From NCBI GenBank assembly GCA_000231825.2, contig JH720349.1, positions 265,763 through 329,762 of the forward strand: 64,000 nucleotides of DNA, in the 5' to 3' direction. The translations under genes were made by a program, and so were the position numbers. Under the pieces are notes generated by a model. It was not told the DNA's origin. It did not search any database and saw nothing but the letters and a program-made list of their open reading frames with translations. Each line of letters starts with the position of its first letter. The first letter of the stretch is position 1. Origin of the DNA: Tetrahymena elliotti 4EA (Eukaryota; Ciliophora; Oligohymenophorea; Hymenostomatida; Tetrahymenidae). Shown in pieces: positions 40,575 through 51,359 of the stretch.

Positions 40575-42356
40575 TATTTATAATATTAATAAACAAATTT
40601 TCAAATTTAAAAAAATAGTTAATAGATTATTTTCTAAATTATAAACATAAAATAAAAATAATCAAACAATTTAATCTGTTGATTTTTACTTACTATTCCA
40701 TCATTAAATAGTATACTCACAAAATAAAATAATATTACTTTTCGCTTTATAAACTGCAGATAGATAAAACCAATGATATCATTTTTAATCATAATTTATT
40801 TTACTTTTTTTAAGAAATTAAATAAATTAATTAAAATTTCTTTTATTTTAAAAAATTTTATCATTTAATCGTTTTTAAAATATCATCACACATCAATAAT
40901 TTCAATATTTTTACAGTAAAAACTTAAAATATTTTTTACATTGTAGATAGATAGATAAATCCTATCAGACCATTTCTAATTATAATTTATTCAGCTTTTT
41001 GGAGTAAATAAAGAAATGTTTCTTTTATTTAAAAATTTTTTAATTTATTTTTAAACTTAAAAAAAATATAAAAATTTGGACAATCTTAAAATAAAAAGAA
41101 ATAAATTTTTATCTATTTACAAAATAGTGATCAGAAAGTAAAACTATTTTTTAGTTTTTTTTAAAAAATAAATTATTCTAAAAAAAATTTTTTAATTATT
41201 TTTTATCAAAATTAACATTTTTTCAGAGCTTTAACTTTTTTAAGTAAATAATTTTCTTTTTGTTAACTAATCTAAATCATTAAGTAAATTTTAAAATCAA
41301 GCAAATTTAAGAATTAAAAAAATAATCCTATTTAAAAGACAACATAAACATTTAAAATTTTAAAATAAATAATTTTTTTTAAAAATATGTTATTCATAGG
41401 AAAGAGAGATTCTTATTTACTTTTTTTGGAATGAATTCAAAAATCCCTCACAAAATAAAAAAAATAAAGATTCAAAAATAATTAATTCAAATAAATTTTA
41501 TTCAACTTTAAATAAAAATTCAAAGGTGATTAAATTACTTTAGTTATCGTTATAGTATTTAAAAGGATACTTTACTTGTTTGATTAATTACCAAACATAC
41601 TTTAATTTTGCTATTTGCTCGTTTTTTATCTTTAAAGATAATTATTTTTTTAAATAATTGACAACAATGTGTTAAGATATGTTAAAGTTCATTTTCAACT
41701 TCTTTTTAGAAGAGTTTATTAAATATTTTTGGTTTGCCCACCTTTTTAAACAAATAAAAAAATATATGATGATTTATCACCTATTCAAGGTATAAATGAT
41801 TGCATAATTTCTCTATTCATTAATATTTAAAAGTAAAGTTTCATAGATTAAGATTAATGGATGAGTCATCTGAGTGCTTTCCATTCAATCATCTGTAAAG
41901 TCATTTAGCTGAGCATATTTCATAGCAAGGGAAGAAATTACGTATTAAATTTAAAAAATAATAAGTCATGATGCATTTTTGTATTTATTTTGTATGAAAG
42001 AAAGAAAATATTAATGAAATCTTAATATAAATTCTTATTGATCATTTATTTATTTCTTTTACTATTTAAATTATCCAACAAAAGTCATCAAATAAATATC
42101 TTATTTAGTAGAATCAAGCTAAAAGAATGTTGAGTAAAAGAATAAAATTGTAAGATAGAAATACAAATATAGATAGATAGAGGATATAAATAAATCTATT
42201 TCAAATTTAAAGATAATATTTTAATATCATATGTTAAAGATGGACTGGAATATATACATTTAGTGAGAAAAATATTTATAAATAATCATTCATTCAATTA
42301 TCAATTTAATATTTGTTTTAAAACTTTATTGTTGGCTTATTATCAAAACTAATCAT
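40575..42356. other. Intergenic, with a small coding-like island
   Basis: Very AT-rich except 41783-41945, which reads VISSLAMKYAQLNDFTDD then TGA on the minus strand, followed in the same frame by a further 30 coding-like residues. No splice acceptor is seen upstream, so I do not call a gene. Confidence 0.4.
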
Positions 42357-43004
42357 TCATTGTTGTTATTGTTCTTAATTACATTATGTATTTGATTAAT
42401 TGTATTGTTGTTATTACTTTAGAAAAGCTTCTCTCTTTTCAAGAAGTTCTTACAACCAACATTTTATTACTGGGTGTGTTATTTTACTTGAGTCTGCAAA
42501 GAATTCAGATAAATCAACTGAAGGGTATTTCTATTCATATTCAAATGCTTATTACATCATTTCAAATCTATCCATGTCTTTAACAAGCTTAGATTCTGGA
42601 CATTATCTGTCTTCATATTGTTTCCATATGGAATAGAGTTCATCACGAATTTCTTAGTTCTCTATCTTAGAAAGTAAAAGCTAAATTCCTTCATCTTCCA
42701 TTTTATGCTTTTTATCTTCAGGAACCCCATCATGAGGAGTAATATCACCAACAATAACCTCTGCCAAATCGTGAATAATAGCAAACTTTATGCATCTTTC
42801 AAAATCAATAGTTTTATCTTTTGCAAAAAGCATGCAGAATAAGCTCATTCTCCAAGAGTGATCAGCAACACTTTCAACTTCTTTAATACCTGGGAAGTGA
42901 GTCCAGCCAGTTCTTTTCAAAGATTTTAACTCACCAGCAAGCTTAGCGAAATCATATATATTTTTAACATTCTCAAAAGAAGGAGTGAGAGGTATAGAAT
43001 TCAT
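42357..43004 (-). CDS. HD-domain 5'-nucleotidase/phosphohydrolase, HDDC2/YfbR-like
   Basis: An intronless 215-residue frame. The HD superfamily motifs are complete: the first His in VESVADHSWRM (~48-53), the HD pair in IIHDLAEVIVGD (~78-89), then TPHDGVPEDKKHKMEDEGI, and a later conserved Asp in LVKDMDRFEMM. This pattern is that of HDDC2 and bacterial YfbR, which hydrolyse (deoxy)nucleoside 5'-monophosphates with a divalent metal. Human HDDC2 has 204 residues; the extra length here is a Gln/Asn-rich C-terminal tail coded by TAA, TAG and CAA. Exact substrate is inference. Open frames on the opposite strand at 42386-42636 are shadows. Confidence 0.94.
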
Positions 43005-45121
43005 TCCAATTTAGTTTGTTGTTGTTGTATTAGTTTAATTAAGGAATTAATTTTAGCGAGATTATTACTTCAATAAATGAGCTTATTTTTGATTTTTGTT
43101 TGTTTGTTAACTTTGGTATGTAAAATGTTCATTATCCTTCTTTTATATTATCTATTAAGAAGACTGCAAATTTATTTGCTGCAAGTTCTAACTAAATCTT
43201 TTGAATATTTTTGTTATGAACATTTTTTTTAATTAATTTTCAATTTTTTGGAACAATTTAATTAGTAATTATTTTTGCTTAATCTTTTGTCATCATTTTA
43301 ATCAAATACTGAGATGAAATTAAGCTTATCTTAGGCTCATTTTTTAGATAACAGGATTAATCTTTCGTGTTTTAAAAAAATAATCCTAATTAAAGCTTAA
43401 CTTTCTAAATCTTTACTAAATTTTTCATACTAGCTAAATGAAAATTTATCACTATTTAATACTTTTTCATTGAGTAAAAATACTATTTTCTATAAAATAA
43501 ACCTCCGGATCTTCACTTAGTGTCTTTAGCAATAATTAGCAAGATAATCCTTAAAAATTAATAAAATACAATTAGATTATATAATAAACACTTTTAAAAA
43601 AATCTTTTTAGATTTTTTATAGTATGAATTTAAAATCTCTCTAAAAAATACAAAAAACATGTCGTCAAAAAGTATGATGACTAATTTATTCATACCTGAA
43701 ATATTAGAGTTATAACAGGTGATAGTAAAAAAAGTAATAGAGTTTTAACTTGAAAAATATTTCTCAATATGAAGTAAAATTCTTAAGAAAAAGATTAGAG
43801 TCATTACTTTTTCTTTTTACTCTTTTCTTATTAAAAAAAAGAAGATAGATTAATAATCATTCCTTAAAATTAGCTGGCTAGAAGTGACGGATTATATTTT
43901 TAAAATAGACAAATCAATGTTTAGGCTGGCATTTCTTATAAAACAAATAAATTCAGTAGAATATATAATCAATTAAATATATTCTACATCTAGAGTAGAT
44001 CGTTCGTTCATTCAAAATTGTTCTCCTACATTTGAATTATGTCGATATTTCATAATGAAGTTTTGATTTAAAGTAAATATTAGTGTAAATAAATCCCCTC
44101 GAATTCTATGATAATATTCATAGTCTTAAGTATTTACCAAAAAATTTTGTATTTCTGAAAATAAATAGTAAATAAATTAATAGTATAATATTTTTAAAAA
44201 GATAGTCTATTTCTAGTTTAGCTCTCCAGACTTTTTTTTAAAATTCTAAATTATTCATCATCTAAATTTTCTTCAAATCGAAAAAAACAGTTTGAAGAAA
44301 AAATTAGAGAAGTTAATTTTTAAACTGTTTACCTCCTTGATAATTATTAGAAACAAGATAGAGAAGTTCTTTCACTATTTATTTTTTTTTGGTTCAAAAA
44401 GCAAAAATTCGATAATCACCACCATTTTGACTTTATTTTTCAATAGTTATCAAAACTCAATTTTTAGAATAATAATTTTAAATTATTACTTGAATTCTCT
44501 ACTAAAACAAATCAGAAAATTTACTTTTGCTTATCAAAAAAGAACATAATAATAAATTAGATTATTAATAAATTTTATGACAAAATTCCAATTTATTTTT
44601 AATTTTTGTTAAATATTTAAAACAAATGCTATTGTTTGTTAGAATAGGTAGTTTATTTCTTATTCTTTGTTGTAGGTTAATATAATTCTTTATTATAAAT
44701 TTAAAAAGAAAATTCAACTTCAGTAAACCAATAATTATAATAATTATGAAAAAAATTTGGGGCATTTTAGAATTATTCTATTTTTAAATTTTTAAGTTAA
44801 TAACAAATTAAAATTTTGTTTGAAATGAAGTTTGTTCATTTCCAATATTTTATCTTTTATTTCTCATTCTAGTGAAAAAAATTTATCTTAAAACTTATGA
44901 AGAAATAAAATTAATTAATTTATAAGTACATTTTTATATTATACAGAAATACTTAATACTTTAAGAACAAAAATGTTTTTAGGGTTTTTGTTGGGCTTGC
45001 ATGAGCAAGAGACAACTGAGTTTTTTATATTTGAGCTAATTAATGAAATTAAAACAAATATACAGATAGATTGGATAGGAAAATAATTAAGCTATTTATT
45101 TATTGAAAATATGATTTATGC
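43005..45121. other. Intergenic, AT-rich
   Basis: Over 2 kb without a supported gene. Two open frames at 44292-44549 (+) and 44565-44765 (-) are Ile/Leu/Phe/Lys-only, as expected of AT-rich noise. Confidence 0.45.
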
Positions 45122-47805
45122 TCAACTGTTGGGTTAGGATACAGCTAATTTTATTAAGTGGTCCATAAATTGATTAAGAGAGGCATCATCTGTTTAGGTG
45201 TGACCACTATCGATGAGATCTTGATTTTTTCCTGTAGGGTTAATTCTTGATTTTAAATATCTTTCTTTAGTATGGTTTTCGTAAGTTTCATAGAAAATTG
45301 GAGTGGGGAATCTATCTTCAAGGATAGCCTTGACATCTTCCATGGGAGAATCCAACAAATTCTTAAATGAAATATAAGTAGGATCCAACTAAATTAAAAA
45401 AATAGCATTAATATATTTTGTTTTATGAAATTTAATCTAATTATTTACATGATATTGCTTGTCTTTCCACTATTTAATTTGAGGACCTAACCAAGTAATA
45501 ACTTAGAAATAGTTATCAAGTAATAAGATAACATCTTTTTTCATAGCTGTGTCATCGAGACTGACAGGTTATGGGCTGGGATTTTAAATTGAATAAGAGA
45601 AAATAGCAGGTTAGATCATAACCTAACAGTTAGATACATTTTCTCTGTTGAAAGTGCAACGATAGTAAGAAATAGTATCAGGATTCAAACCGAAGATTTA
45701 AGTGAAGTGACTTCTTCTTAAGTGATACATAAATTAGGGATATAAAGCTAAGTTATCATGAAGCTTAAATGAATCAGTAAGATTTGGCTTATATTCTGCA
45801 AAACGAGTAACAAATCTGATCAATGTTCTGTCAAGCCATTTTAAAATTTCAATAGGTTCCTCTGCTTCAGATTTTTATATACCTAAACGAGCCATTAAGA
45901 CACAAGCAGCTTCTTAGTCGAAACCTTAAACGAGGTCATAATTGCTAATAGGATCAGCAAACTTTCTAAAGAAAGTTGTGACTCTTAATTTAGTTTCACC
46001 AGAGGGTGATTTATAAGTAGTTTAGAATTAGAAGAAAGCTCTCTTTGCTTAATTTTATTCTTTATTATGAGCTGATAAATCTAACATGAAAGTCAAAGTT
46101 GAATTTCTGTCCATACCACCAATATACCTATTCAAAATTAATAATTCAAAAATCTTATTTTTGATATTTCTATAAAATATTACCATTAAGTAGTACCACC
46201 TTAACCAATAGGAGTTTCAGCAACCATAGGACCTCCCTTCTTTAGAGAAGAACATGAACCAAAGGCTCCTTATATTTTAACTTCCTTGCAAACAAACATT
46301 TCTATTCTAGCTGCTGATGCAAATCTTAATTCATCATTTTAATCCTTATCAAAAATTTTTCTAAAGGTTTCTCTGAAGGGGTCAGAATTAAATTCTTCAT
46401 TAAAAACAATGTAACCTCCAGTCTTTTCTGCCATATATTTCATTTCGTACAAACCAAATTAATCAGGACAAAAACCATAAATATCAACTGTAATCTAACT
46501 CTTGATAGCTCTTAATGCAAGTTATTAGTAATATTTAGTTGCTTTTTTAACATACTAAGCAATACTATTATCTTGACCAATATCCAAATATGAACGAGGA
46601 GTTTCTTCTTATTTGATACCAAAAACTTAACCAGGTCCAATAGTACAAGCACCACCAGTGAAGAACATTACTCTAGAACCAGGAATAGGGCAAGCTTCGA
46701 TTAAACTTATCTATGAAATATTATTAATTTAATAAAAATCTTAAAAATAAACATCTTTTTTATCCTTTATCATATAAATTTAAAATAAAATCTATTTTTC
46801 AAATATTTACTGCAGTATTAAGAGCAACTCCAGAAGCACGTTATTCTCTTTCTCCTTAGGGAACATTCCATGGATCAGGTTGAAGGTCATCAAGAATACT
46901 ATTTAATGTAAATTCACATTCATTTAAAGGTAATAAGAAACGTTTAATAACGTCCATATTTTTTCCAGGCTTAGGTTAAGTTCCAGCAGCAATAAGACCA
47001 AGCATTTCTTAAACTTAATTAGAAGTGTATTCTTTGCTTCCCTTAAATGCATAAGATTTAGGACATTCTTAAAATCCTAATTCGTGAACGAAAACAAACT
47101 TTCCAAAAGTAATCAAACCAACATAAGAATCAGGAGGAATAATATTCAATGATTGCTAAATAGAATCTCTTAAAGCTTCTAATTCAATTTATTCTAAACT
47201 GACATCTACTACTAATAAGAAGATATTTGGAACAGGCTTTTCCTTTGAATAAACCTTTTATTTTTATTTGTAAAAGAATTAATTCATTCATATTTCTCAT
47301 TATCTTTCAAAAAAAGATATTTTTAGCAAAAAAACAGCTTTTAAAATAAAATAATCATTTTCAAGCATATGATTTAGCTTTAATCCTATTACTAGATTAA
47401 TTCTGCTTAAAGTTTTTTTTGTAGACTGTATAAACTGTTGCTTCACTTTTTAAATAAAAATAATTATACATATTCAATAGTTGAGTAATCTTCCATCAAT
47501 TCAGCAGGAAGGTTTTGAGGGGTGATCTGGTGATAGATCTAGGGGAATTGATTTCTAGAAGTACAAAAAGGACAAATCCAAAACTTTTGATTAAAGTCAA
47601 CTTAACAGTAAGGATTTAAAATTGCTTGACATCTACAACGTAATGCTTCATATTCCATTCTATTACTAGGATCTAATTCTTTATAAGGAGTGTAGTGAAC
47701 ACCAATAGGAACAACAGCTCTAGTTGCTGCGAGTTTGGTGGGAGGAATATTATTCCATACACATCTAACACCATCCTTTTATTCAATTTCGTAAATATCT
47801 ATCAT
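45122..47805 (-). CDS. SEC23: COPII coat subunit SEC23
   Basis: Five exons (47805-47470, 47254-46811, 46710-46184, 46127-45449, 45388-45122) give 750 residues, the family's normal length. SEC23 is the GTPase-activating subunit for SAR1 and, with SEC24, forms the inner COPII coat at ER exit sites. Visible: GVRCVWNNIPPTK start, LDPSNRMEYEALRC, a zinc-finger region C-R-C...LNPYCQVDF...FWICPFC, the trunk IFLLVVDVSLEQIELEALRD, LITFGKFVFVHELG, the beta-sandwich and helical regions LRRSHFTQIFGLNPDTISYYR, and the gelsolin-like end with DDASLNQFMDHLIKLAVS. The first zinc-finger Cys spacing is shorter than in the human protein. Introns are 56-215 nt. Confidence 0.97.
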
Positions 47806-48545
47806 TTGCTAAATTTTTTAATGATCACTGTATAAAAATGCAAAAAGCTATTTTTCTTTATCTTAAATTAAACTTAATCTTTTTTTAATTAACTAATAAT
47901 ATTTAATTCAATAATTTAATTGAAAAATCTTTTGAAAGTCCTTTTATTTAATTATTTTTTATTTGGATTATTTTTAATATCTTTGCTTAATATTTTGGCA
48001 TAATAGTCATTTATTTCGTTCCTGTTCAAAAATTAATAACTTAAGTAAGTTGTGGTATATCCTTTAGAAACATACATTTGTTGCATTTCAATTAAACAAT
48101 TTATACATTATTCAAAATCCACGTTTTTCAATCTTTATTAGAATTCTAACACTTGTCTAATTTCCTAATTATTATTTATCTAAAAAATTTATTCTATTAC
48201 TTATAAAAATGTAAATAAACGCACTCAGCATATTTTTTATTTCAGCTCAATTCATAAGATTTTGGAATATGAAAACATGCTAATATTTCAGGCTTTAGAA
48301 AATTTCTGTTGTTTTTTTGAAAATTTTTAATTTATTTTTTTAGAAAGTGTTTGTATGTAGTTAGTTAGTACTAAAATTTAAGTAAAAAATTAAATATATT
48401 TTTAAAATGTAAAATAAATTTTCTGTAAAATAAAAATATAAAAATAATTAATAAGACATTTAATATAAAATCAATATTCTTTTTAATAGTAACTTTAGAA
48501 TACATAATAATTAATGAAATATTAAAATTAAATAAAATTAGATTC
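47806..48545. other. Intergenic, AT-rich
   Basis: Upstream of SEC23; presumably its promoter. Nothing else seen. Confidence 0.5.
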
Positions 48546-49157
48546 TCACTTATCTAATAAAAAGTTAACATATGATTGATCAAAAATTAAGAATACAAAA
48601 GCATCAAATTTAGTTTCATTAGTCTAATTAACAGGTAGACTAGCAGTATTATAGATTTCCATTACAATCTCTTTATGAGTCTTATTTTTTAACATAACGT
48701 ATTCATTATACATAATACTAAATTTATAATCAAACATCTACTTCTATCAAGCTTGATACATTGTTAAATCATCTATTTGTCAGTTATTGGTAATAAGTGA
48801 TTATTTCTAGCATGGAATATAAATGCAAATTAAGTCTATTTACACAAGATTACCAAATGATTCAAATACATAGAGATTCAACTTATAGTATCTAAAAAAC
48901 ACTTTAATCTAGTTAACATTCACTCTAGTTCATGTATAAGCACTTTCAAAATATTTCTTAAGGTTCTCTTCCTTTATAGCTTTAGTTAATCAACCTTTTT
49001 TCTTATTTGACATATATCTAATATAATCAATAACACATTAACCTTTGTTAGGATTAATTTATTTAATATCTAAAAACTGTAAAATAGGCTTCTAACTCTC
49101 CTTCATCATAACTATGTGTCTATAGCTGGTGTATTAGGTATCAACTAATTATTACAT
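48546..49157 (-). pseudogene. Open frame interrupted only by four in-frame TGAs
   Basis: Minus-strand ATG at 49157 starts a 204-codon frame with coding-like sequence throughout (QYTSYRHIVMMKES, VNQIKVFFRYYKLNLYVFE, YNEYVMLKNKTHKEIVMEIY) and a final TGA at 48546. It has no frameshift, yet TGAs interrupt it at 48990-48992, 48930-48932, 48780-48782 and 48747-48749. Neighbouring residues make Arg (CGA to TGA) the simplest ancestral codon at several sites. I read it as a recently inactivated gene. Family not recognised. Alternatives are spliced exons (no matching donors seen) or stop-codon recoding, both less likely. Confidence 0.6.
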
Positions 49158-49716
49158 TTTGTAATCAGGATTATATTATTAATTTTATGTTTAATATAAA
49201 ATACCAAAAAATATTTAGTTAAAAATAAAATGTAAAAAATAAAAAAATTTAATAAAAACAATATTTTTTAAAAAAAACAAATTTTATTAATTGAATTTCA
49301 AAATTTTGTTTGATAAAGTTAATCAAATTTTTTAATTAAGAATTAAATAATTCGAAGAACTAAACAAATTTAAAAAAAAAATGTCACTTGGTGAAGTAAT
49401 TTAATTTCTTTAGAAAAAAAAAATATTATTATATTTGTGTGTTAAAAGTTGCTAAGCTCTAATTTAACTTCTTACTAAAATCTTCACATTGATTTTAGGT
49501 AAAGTTATTCATTTTTCTTTAAATTTATTAAATCTACTAACTTTGATTTTTAAAATAAAGGATAAAAAATATTTCAATATAAATTTAATTAATTCTTATA
49601 ACAATCACTTTTATTTTTTATAAAAACTGAACGTTTTGAGTTAATTTAATTTTTTTATTTTTCGTTTAAATATTTCATTCTTCAATATTTATTTTAATAA
49701 TTCTTGAAAAGTTCCA

Positions 49717-49800
49717 ATCAAATTTGTGAATTGGGTGGTAAGCATTAAGATCTGGTTTAGGATAGTGCTCTAATCTCTAAACTTTGACTCTTAACCTAAG
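49717..49800 (+). pseudogene. Orphan LRR exon relic
   Basis: The plus strand reads SGLGQCSNLQTLTLNL directly before AG|GTAAAA, the exact 3' half and donor of the repeat exons in the 19-25 kb gene. Upstream the repeat is decayed and the frame meets a TGA. No sister exon is seen nearby. Confidence 0.6.
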
Positions 49801-50889
49801 GTAAAATTACAGTTTCATTATTAATTATGCATTTTTAGAGGAGAAATGATGGGATAAATAAAAACTTTAAATTGCGAGCAACATACTAATTTTGGTTGGT
49901 TGATTTGATCTTATTTTTTCAGCTCGATTTCTCCTTCATTAATTAATTCTTATTTTTTATCTTTAGATTTCATTCAAATTTTAATTTTTTTCTCATTCCT
50001 TTAAATATTTCTTATTGGATATCTATTTTTATAATTTCTTTAAAAGTAAAGATGAAATTGGTAAATTGTGTAAATAAAGAATAAGACAAAAACTTATGAA
50101 TATTATATTAAAATTTTATTGATAAAATCGAAATAACTGACCTTCATAGCTTTTAAATAATTTAATCGTTATCATAAACTTGAATAAATTGCATCTTAAT
50201 ATTGAAGATAATAACAAATAAAAGTTTTACTTAATATCAAAACATATTTATCTATCTTAATCAAAAATTTTATCTGTTTATATTTTTTTTAATTAATATA
50301 AAATACATTTGTCTTCTTACTTAATAAAAATGTTTTTTTATTTACCTCTTATTAATTTTGATTATTTTTTTAATAATTAAATATACATTATTGATTTTTA
50401 TAAAAAATAATTGATGTAAACTATAAATTGGCAAAAAATACTTAAATAATGAATATTATTTAAATCATAAAAGATAAAATGATCTCAGAGAATTCTTACC
50501 ATGTAAAATTTTTAAAATTGGTTGGAGTTGATAATAAATTTTATTATCTAATATGAATGAAAATGGAAATATTGGTAATTAAAATTAATTTAAAAGTAAA
50601 TCCCTTATACCCTAAAAGAAAAATTAAGACTTTTTCTACTATTCAATCTAGCTTAAATGAATTTTTTTATTCTTTTGAATCCTTCTTCACATTTAAATGT
50701 TTTCTTCGCTTTATGTCAGTTGAAAAAAAAATATTAAAATTGAGAATTTGAGATGCAATTATTTTAATTTAGACATTTATTTTCTATTATCAATTAAATT
50801 TTATGTATGTAAAAACATTATAATAGACAAATTATGAAAAAACAAAATATTTTATTTTGTTCGACTGACACTCAAAGCTAATAAAATTG

Positions 50890-50895
50890 AAAAAA
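50890..50895 (-). terminator. Pol III terminator of tRNA-Asp
   Basis: Six T residues on the transcribed sense strand, one base beyond the tRNA 3' end. Confidence 0.85.
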
Positions 50896-50896
50896 G

Positions 50897-50968
50897 CTCC
50901 GAGACCGGGAATTGAACCCGGGTCTCCTGCGTGACAGGCAGGAATACTAACCACTATACTATCTCGGA
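50897..50968 (-). tRNA. tRNA-Asp (anticodon GTC)
   Basis: A complete 72-nt cloverleaf with no intron: acceptor TCCGAGA pairs with TCTCGGA, D-arm TAGTATAGTGGTTAGTA, anticodon stem CCTGC/GCAGG with loop CTGTCAC (GTC), T-arm CCGGG-TTCAATT-CCCGG, discriminator G. TAGTATAGTGG and GGTTCAATTCC supply the A and B boxes. Confidence 0.98.
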
Positions 50969-51359
50969 TTTCATATAATAGAAGGATTATTTTAACTTGA
51001 TTTTATGAATCAGATTTTGTTAAAATCAACATAAATATAAAGTGGATTCATTTTTTGTTTTCAATAATTTTCTAATTGGTTATTGGCTTAAAAAATAGAC
51101 AAAAGTTTGATAGAATTTTCTGATCATAAAGAACAAAAAAGAAAAAATAAACGTCATAAAAATAATTTAAAGGATTAAGATATCGTTTTAGCACTCATAG
51201 ATTTTGTCTATGGAATATTATACTATTAATTACTGATATGTTTGATATTTTTTTGATAGAGAGGATACTCTGAAATCTTATAAAAAACAAATTAAGTTTA
51301 TCATTTAATATATATATTTAATTATATTAAAATTAATAAAAAGTTTAAGTTTTTTTGAA
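50969..51359. other. Intergenic between divergent genes
   Basis: Short AT-rich stretch between the tRNA and the NAD+ synthetase start; presumably the latter's promoter. Confidence 0.5.

Larger units (their letters stand above)
49158..50896. other. Intergenic, contains an LRR exon relic
   Basis: AT-rich apart from the relic at about 49717-49800. A 35-codon plus-strand frame at 50551 and its overlapping 64-codon alternative are not convincing. Confidence 0.45.

Noticed and set aside
42386..42636. Two overlapping plus-strand frames
   Set aside because: They are antisense to the well-supported HD-domain gene.
44292..44765. Two open frames (85 and 66 codons) on opposite strands
   Set aside because: Composition is only Ile, Leu, Phe, Lys, Asn and Tyr, as expected from AT-rich non-coding DNA, and neither has splice partners or motifs.
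48546..49157. Selenoprotein with four selenocysteines
   Set aside because: The TGA contexts (for example YT-TGA-TRV, NN-TGA-QID) lack redox-like motifs, and I see no clear SECIS hairpin downstream.
50551..50751. Overlapping plus-strand frames of 35 and 64 codons near the tRNA
   Set aside because: Both open by chance in this single-stop code; no conserved motif and no splice signal that extends either one convincingly.
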